From CAZPCT01 sp964585325 (GTDB lineage: Bacteria; Patescibacteriota; Minisyncoccia; JACQLN01; CAZPCT01), in contig CAZPCT010000020.1 of the NCBI GenBank assembly GCA_964585325.1, positions 1 to 14,709 on the forward strand: a DNA stretch of 14,709 bases. Direction: 5' to 3'. The translations under genes and the position numbers were made by a program. The notes below the pieces were generated by a model, which made no database searches, was not told the origin of the DNA, and saw only the letters and a program-made list of their open reading frames with translations. This document shows, in pieces, positions 11,256 through 14,709 of the stretch. How positions within the stretch are numbered: the stretch's first letter is position 1; every line of letters starts with the position of its first letter.

Positions 11256-11285
11256 CGTAAGTATTTACGCAGTCTCACGTCATAG
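11256..11285 (+). promoter_or_regulatory. Candidate ECF-type autoregulatory promoter of the sigma gene
   Basis: CGTAAG (11256-11261) and ACGTCATAG (11277-11285) are 15 nt apart, identical in sequence and spacing to 7721-7750. ATG 11289 follows within 4 nt, so the mRNA would be leaderless. The rest of the 109-nt gap after the pilin gene holds a T-run at 11211-11217 that may be part of a terminator; its stem is unclear. Confidence 0.6.
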
Positions 11286-11288
11286 ATT

Positions 11289-11819
11289 ATGAACTCCAAA
11301 CGGATGGAAAAGGAATATTTGAAGGCGTACGAGGAGTATTCGGAAGCTCTTTTCCGGCACTGCTACTTCCGAGTATACAACCGGGACCGCGCGAAAGAGG
11401 TGGTCCAAGAGACGTATATGAAGGTGTGGGACTACGTGCGGGAAGGGAACGAGATAGATAATATGCGTGCCTTCCTTTACCAGGTTGCCACCAACATCAT
11501 CATTGATGAGGCGCGCAAGAAGAAAAAACGGACAGAACTTTCTTTAGAGGTCATGCAGGAAGAGTATGGATTTGACCCGGGCGAGGACCGCAGGGAAGAG
11601 ACGGTAGACCATCTGGAAGGGAAGATGCTTATGGTCTTTCTTAAAGACCTTGACGAAAAATACCGGGAGGCCGTCTATATGCGGTACGTGGACAATTTGC
11701 AGCCGCGGGAAATAGCGGAAGTGACCGGAGAAAGTGAGAACGTTATCTCTGTACGCATTCACCGGGGGCTCAAAAAATTACGAAAACTTATTGAAGACGA
11801 GAGAGGAGAAATAAACTAA
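11289..11819 (+). CDS. RNA polymerase sigma factor, ECF (sigma-70) family
   Basis: This 176-residue protein has only regions 2 and 4, as ECF sigma factors do. Region 2 includes ALFRHCYFRVYNRDRAKEVV and QETYMKVWDYV (about 20-50) with YQVATNIIIDEARKKKKR (64-81), which contact core polymerase and the -10 element. Region 4 is LDEKYREAVYMRY (about 121-133) followed by the helix-turn-helix REIAEVTGESENVISVRIHRGLKKL. The stop codon is 2 nt from the ATG of the next gene, a DUF5667 protein with a cytoplasmic N-terminus and one membrane helix, which is probably its anti-sigma factor. A motif of ECF type stands just upstream of its start, so it probably activates itself. ATG 11304 is an alternative start. 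Confidence 0.92.
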   Translation: MNSKRMEKEYLKAYEEYSEALFRHCYFRVYNRDRAKEVVQETYMKVWDYVREGNEIDNMRAFLYQVATNIIIDEARKKKKRTELSLEVMQEEYGFDPGEDRREETVDHLEGKMLMVFLKDLDEKYREAVYMRYVDNLQPREIAEVTGESENVISVRIHRGLKKLRKLIEDERGEIN

Positions 11820-11821
11820 AA

Positions 11822-12970
11822 ATGAAAGACACTGTTACACAATTAACTGCCCTTCTGCGGCGCGTAACGCTGACACGTAGTGAAAAAGACTTCATGCGTG
11901 CCAGCCTTTTATCATACATGCAGATGAAGCCGCTGCGCGCAAGCGCGCCGGTAGGCACACTCGCTTCTTTCTCTCCCTTCTCTTTACGTCCACTTTTTTC
12001 AAAAGCAGTGCCTGTTGCTCTGGTTGCCGTTATGGCAGCTACTGGTGTCGCGTTTGCCGCTGGGGACGCGTTGCCTGGTGAGACGCTCTATGGTGTCAAG
12101 GTGAATGTGCTTGAGAAAGTGCAGACGGCTGTTGCTGTGGGAACTGAGGCGGAGGCAAAGGTACAGGCTGAACTGGCCACAAAACGACTGAAGGAGGCCC
12201 AGCAGCTAGCGGTGCGTGGGGAACTTACTTCAGAGACCCAGGCGCAAATAGAGACCCGTTTTAAAGAACACGCGGGGAAGGTTGAGGAACGGCTGGCGCA
12301 GGTGGAACAGACACAAGGAACGGAGGCTGCCGTGAAACTGAGCGCTGCGGTTGAGGCTAGCTTCCAGGCGCATGGTGATATTCTGGAAAAACTAAGCGAA
12401 GGAACAGACCCGGCACGCAAGTCGGAAATAGCAGCACTGGTGGGTCAGATCAAAGCAGTGGTCACCCGGGTTGGAGAATCGGGGCACAGAATTGAGGCGC
12501 AGATTACTGAGAGCACCGATCCTGAGGAAGTGAGGCGCGTTGTTGAAGAAAAGCAGCGGGACGCCGAGCAGGCCATCATGGAAACCGAGACCTATTTCAA
12601 TAAAAAAAGAGAGCTCTTTTCAAAACGTGTCCAGACTGATATGACAAATAAGCTGGAGCTTGCGCGTCAGACGGTTGATGCGGGAAAGGAGCGGGTGACC
12701 GAGGACAAATTTCTTGATGCGTATTTACTCTTTAAAGTCGCCCAAGAAAGCGTCCGCGAAGGGAAGATAGCGCTGGAGGTTGCCTTAGAGCTCAATGTGG
12801 AGGTAGGCACGAACGGTAGCGGTACGGCAACAAGCACGGATCCAGGAACACAAGAGACAGGAACAAGCACTTCAGACGGTTCGGGAACGGGAACAACGAC
12901 GGAGCAGGAAGGGGGAGTCTCTAGTCCGATCCAGACAATCAACAACACCGTAAAGAATTTAGGCAGATAA
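11822..12970 (+). CDS. DUF5667 membrane protein, probable anti-sigma factor
   Basis: This 382-residue protein has three parts. Residues 1-60 are a basic, probably cytoplasmic segment (LLRRVTLTRSEKDFMRASLLSYM), the likely sigma-binding part. Residues 62-80 form one membrane helix. Outside lies ALPGETLYGVKVNVLEKV (83-100), the DUF5667 hallmark, followed by long Glu/Ala/Gln-rich helices to about residue 330 and a Thr/Ser/Gly-rich tail (335-370). The gene begins 2 nt after the sigma stop, with GAGAGGAGA about 12-20 nt upstream, so the two are coupled. It is a paralogue of the protein at 7876. The anti-sigma role rests on position and topology, not on a recognised zinc-binding anti-sigma motif. 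Confidence 0.87.
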   Translation: MKDTVTQLTALLRRVTLTRSEKDFMRASLLSYMQMKPLRASAPVGTLASFSPFSLRPLFSKAVPVALVAVMAATGVAFAAGDALPGETLYGVKVNVLEKVQTAVAVGTEAEAKVQAELATKRLKEAQQLAVRGELTSETQAQIETRFKEHAGKVEERLAQVEQTQGTEAAVKLSAAVEASFQAHGDILEKLSEGTDPARKSEIAALVGQIKAVVTRVGESGHRIEAQITESTDPEEVRRVVEEKQRDAEQAIMETETYFNKKRELFSKRVQTDMTNKLELARQTVDAGKERVTEDKFLDAYLLFKVAQESVREGKIALEVALELNVEVGTNGSGTATSTDPGTQETGTSTSDGSGTGTTTEQEGGVSSPIQTINNTVKNLGR

Positions 12971-13042
12971 CACAGAAGCGGCTGAGACAGCGGTGAGTCC
13001 ACTTGATACGTAAATGGATATTTGAGAGTGTGAGTGTCATTC

Positions 13043-13073
13043 AACAAAGAGGCCGCATTGCGGCCTCTTTGTT
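13043..13073 (+). terminator. Intrinsic terminator fused to the rluD -10 box
   Basis: AACAAAGAGGCCGC pairs perfectly over 14 bp with GCGGCCTCTTTGTT around an ATT loop. The last T belongs to the TATAAT of the next gene. The 72 nt before it hold nothing recognisable. Confidence 0.88.
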
Positions 13074-13078
13074 ATAAT
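13073..13078 (+). promoter_or_regulatory. -10 box of rluD (leaderless type)
   Basis: A perfect TATAAT ends 7 nt before ATG 13086, with no Shine-Dalgarno sequence; it overlaps the end of the terminator stem. Confidence 0.55.
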
Positions 13079-13085
13079 AGGGTTA

Positions 13086-14033
13086 ATGAACAGATTTACC
13101 GTAACAACAGATGAGGCGGGTATGCGGCTTGACCTTTTTCTCCAGGGGCGGGTTGAGGAGTTTTCGCGTTCGTGGATACAGAAACTGATTAAGAAAGGCG
13201 CTGTTCGTGTTGAGGGGAATGAAGCCTCACCCAGTTACCGTTTGGCACAGGGGGAGCGAGTTTCTCTTAAAAAAGAGTTTCCAGTAGAACTGACGCTTGA
13301 ACCGGAACCACACGTTTCCCCGCAACCCAGCGTGCTCTTTGAGCACCGTGACTTTGTCATACTAGACAAGCCCGCGGGGTTGGTGGTGCACCCGGCAGTG
13401 TCAACGCCGCGTGGAACACTCGTGCACTGGCTTCTTGCGCACTATCCAGAAGTTGCCGGAGTGGGTGAAGAAAAATTCAGACCCGGCATTGTGCACCGCT
13501 TGGACAAGGAGACCTCTGGTGTGATGGTGGTAGCGCGCACACAGCCCATGTTCCAACACCTCAAGCAAGCGTTCGCGGACCGGCGGGTGACCAAGAAATA
13601 TACCGCGTTGGTACTTGGTACGCTGGACGAAGAAGATGGAAGTGTTTCCTACCCCATAGGGAGGGCAAAAACAGACCCCACAAAGCAGCGGGTATACCGG
13701 AACCTGTCTCGTGCCTCCCGTACGTCCCGGAACGCACAGACGTACTGGCGGGTGCTCAAGAGGTACGCCCGGACTACGCTGGTGGAAGTTACGCCGGTGA
13801 CGGGCCGCATGCACCAAATACGCGTTCACATGCAGGCCATAGGACATCCTGTAGCAGGGGACAGAAAATATGCGCGAAAACGAATGAGGGGGCCAAAAAC
13901 CGTGGGAAGGCTTTTTCTTCATGCCTCCTTTCTTAGTTTTGAGGGTCCTAAAGGAGAAAAATTTTCGTTTTCCAGCCCCCTCCCCGCAGATCTTGCGCGT
14001 GCCTTGAAGAATCTACCTTTTATGGTAGAATAG
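13086..14033 (+). CDS. RNA pseudouridine synthase, RluA/RluD family
   Basis: This 315-residue enzyme converts uridine to pseudouridine in rRNA (23S helix 69 for RluD) or tRNA. An N-terminal S4 RNA-binding domain occupies about residues 1-62 (MRLDLFLQGRVEEFSRSWIQKLIKKGAVRVEG). The catalytic domain has VILDKPAGLVVHP (91-103) and the signature HRLDKETSGVMVVA (137-150) with catalytic Asp140, then KKYTALVLG and GRMHQIRVHMQAIGHPVAGD. Length and order are normal for the family. RluD as opposed to RluA or RluC cannot be settled from sequence alone, though the S4 domain and length favour RluD. The gene starts directly after a terminator and its end overlaps the rplS promoter. Confidence 0.92.
   Translation: MNRFTVTTDEAGMRLDLFLQGRVEEFSRSWIQKLIKKGAVRVEGNEASPSYRLAQGERVSLKKEFPVELTLEPEPHVSPQPSVLFEHRDFVILDKPAGLVVHPAVSTPRGTLVHWLLAHYPEVAGVGEEKFRPGIVHRLDKETSGVMVVARTQPMFQHLKQAFADRRVTKKYTALVLGTLDEEDGSVSYPIGRAKTDPTKQRVYRNLSRASRTSRNAQTYWRVLKRYARTTLVEVTPVTGRMHQIRVHMQAIGHPVAGDRKYARKRMRGPKTVGRLFLHASFLSFEGPKGEKFSFSSPLPADLARALKNLPFMVE
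14004..14031 (+). promoter_or_regulatory. Promoter of rplS
   Basis: TTGAAG (14004-14009) and TAGAAT (14026-14031) are 16 nt apart, with TG two bases before the -10. It overlaps the last codons of rluD. Transcription would start near 14038. Confidence 0.6.
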
Positions 14034-14184
14034 CCACCTGATTTCAGACATAAGATTAGAGATTTCAGATTTCATTTCACGCATTCGGAGCATTCGTGTC
14101 ATTCGTATTCTGCCGCAAGGCAGAGAGTGACCAGCGAACGAATTCGCATTAATGCCTTGTAAGCACGGTTAAGAAAGTAGTGTT
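14034..14184 (+). promoter_or_regulatory. Structured rplS leader with CATTCG repeats
   Basis: The 150-nt gap has no gene. It holds three copies of CATTCG at a 9-nt period near 14080-14105, a hairpin TCTGCC-GCAA-GGCAGA with a GNRA loop near 14109-14124, and GCGAA-CGAA-TTCGC near 14136-14149. Ribosomal-protein leaders of this kind often bind the protein product or control translation; that is inference here. Confidence 0.4.
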
Positions 14185-14709
14185 ATGAATAAGCTAGAAC
14201 AGTTTATCAGACAGGAATACACCTCTAGAGAGGTGCCTGATTTTCGTGTTGGGGACGTGGTGCGGGTGCACCAGCTTGTTCCTGACATCAAGGCGCACGA
14301 AGTGGGACAAAAGCTTTCCAAGACCGCGCGTGCCGCCATGAAGGCGAAAAAGAAGGAGATTGAGGAAAGTTCGCGCATCCAGGTGTTTGAGGGGGTAGTC
14401 ATTGCGCACAAACATGGTACGGAACCCGGTGCGACTTTCACGGTACGCAAGATAGGAGCGGGAAATGTAGGTGTTGAGAAGATCTTTCCCCTCTACTCAC
14501 CGCTTGTCCAAAAAATAGAGATAGTCTCCCGGCCCAAGGTTCGCCGTTCCAAGCTATACTTCCTTAGGGAGCGGTTTGGTAAACAGGCACGTAAGATCAG
14601 CGCAGGAGAGAAAGTTGATCAAAAAATTACAAGCGTGGGTGAGCCGCAGGTCTCGTCAAAAGAGGCGGCAGAATCTGCTGAAGAAGCGACAATGAACACA
14701 GAGACCCCT
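14185..14709 (+). CDS. rplS: 50S ribosomal protein L19, 3'-partial
   Basis: L19 sits at the interface of the 30S and 50S subunits. Core motifs are FRVGDVVRVH (about 21-30), RIQVFEGVVIAHKHG (64-78), TFTVRKIGAGNVGVEKIFPLYSP (84-106) and PKVRRSKLYFLRERFGKQARKI (117-138). Between VRVH and RIQVFEG lies an extra Lys-rich segment of about 25-30 residues not found in the usual L19. After the core a Glu/Ser/Ala-rich tail begins and runs off the window without a stop. ATG 14185 matches the normal L19 start. In most bacteria rplS directly follows trmD; here the rRNA/tRNA island lies between them. Confidence 0.93.
   Translation, partial: MNKLEQFIRQEYTSREVPDFRVGDVVRVHQLVPDIKAHEVGQKLSKTARAAMKAKKKEIEESSRIQVFEGVVIAHKHGTEPGATFTVRKIGAGNVGVEKIFPLYSPLVQKIEIVSRPKVRRSKLYFLRERFGKQARKISAGEKVDQKITSVGEPQVSSKEAAESAEEATMNTETP

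Noticed and set aside
14080..14105. CATTCG repeats as a CRISPR array
   Set aside because: Three 6-mers at a 9-nt period are far too short for repeats and spacers, and no cas gene is near.

Overview
The window looks like a piece of a Candidate Phyla Radiation (Patescibacteria, Parcubacteria-like) genome. The 16S rRNA has CPR-type changes at universal primer sites (AGCAGCAGCGG at the 515 region, GGAATAGACGGGGACTCGC at the 907 region). It also holds two DUF5667 proteins, a VirB2-type pilin fused to an M15-like domain, a small DsbA-like protein with an N-terminal membrane anchor, an acidic tail on S16 and an insertion in L19. Lineage below that level is inference.

Layout. Positions 1 to about 115 are much richer in GC than the rest (about 71% by hand count) and read better as a minus-strand coding fragment of another genome, so the left edge may be a chimera. 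A partial LivF-like ABC ATPase follows, then rpsP, khpA and trmD. In most bacteria trmD is followed by rplS. Here rplS appears only at the right edge (14185), rimM is not seen, and about 11.8 kb lies between. That interval holds an isolated 16S gene with its own promoter, structured leader, processing stem and terminator; tRNAs Ile(GAT), Phe(GAA), Gly(GCC), Lys(CTT), Val(GAC), Val(CAC), Pro(CGG) and Ala(CGC); a cupin; a CCA-adding enzyme; two GIY-YIG nucleases; an ECF sigma factor with a DUF5667 partner; a second DUF5667 gene; a DsbA-like protein; a pilin fusion; and an RluD-type pseudouridine synthase.

The main discovery candidate is a pair of insertions in tRNA genes. A tRNA-Pro(CGG) gene is cut in its D-arm and a tRNA-Ala(CGC) gene in its anticodon loop. 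Each insert (421 and 405 bp) carries a single-domain GIY-YIG nuclease gene followed by a complete tRNA with the same anticodon as the broken host. Joining the flanking halves restores a canonical tRNA in both cases. The Ala insert is built as two inverted-repeat arms, one around the nuclease gene and one (a perfect 16-bp stem) around the tRNA. An 85-bp relative with the same end and junction motifs, but short hairpins in place of both genes, sits in the 16S leader. These look like autonomous and non-autonomous forms of one structured element. Several further hairpin elements lie beside tRNAs and carry direct repeats of the tRNA 5' end.

Regulation. Several genes (rpsP, the CCA-adding enzyme, dsbA-like, pilin, rluD) have a -10-like box 5 to 9 nt before the start codon and no Shine-Dalgarno sequence, three of them directly after a terminator hairpin, which suggests leaderless mRNAs. 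The sigma gene and the distant DUF5667 gene share CGTAAG-N15-ACGTCATAG upstream, a likely ECF promoter that ties them into one regulon.
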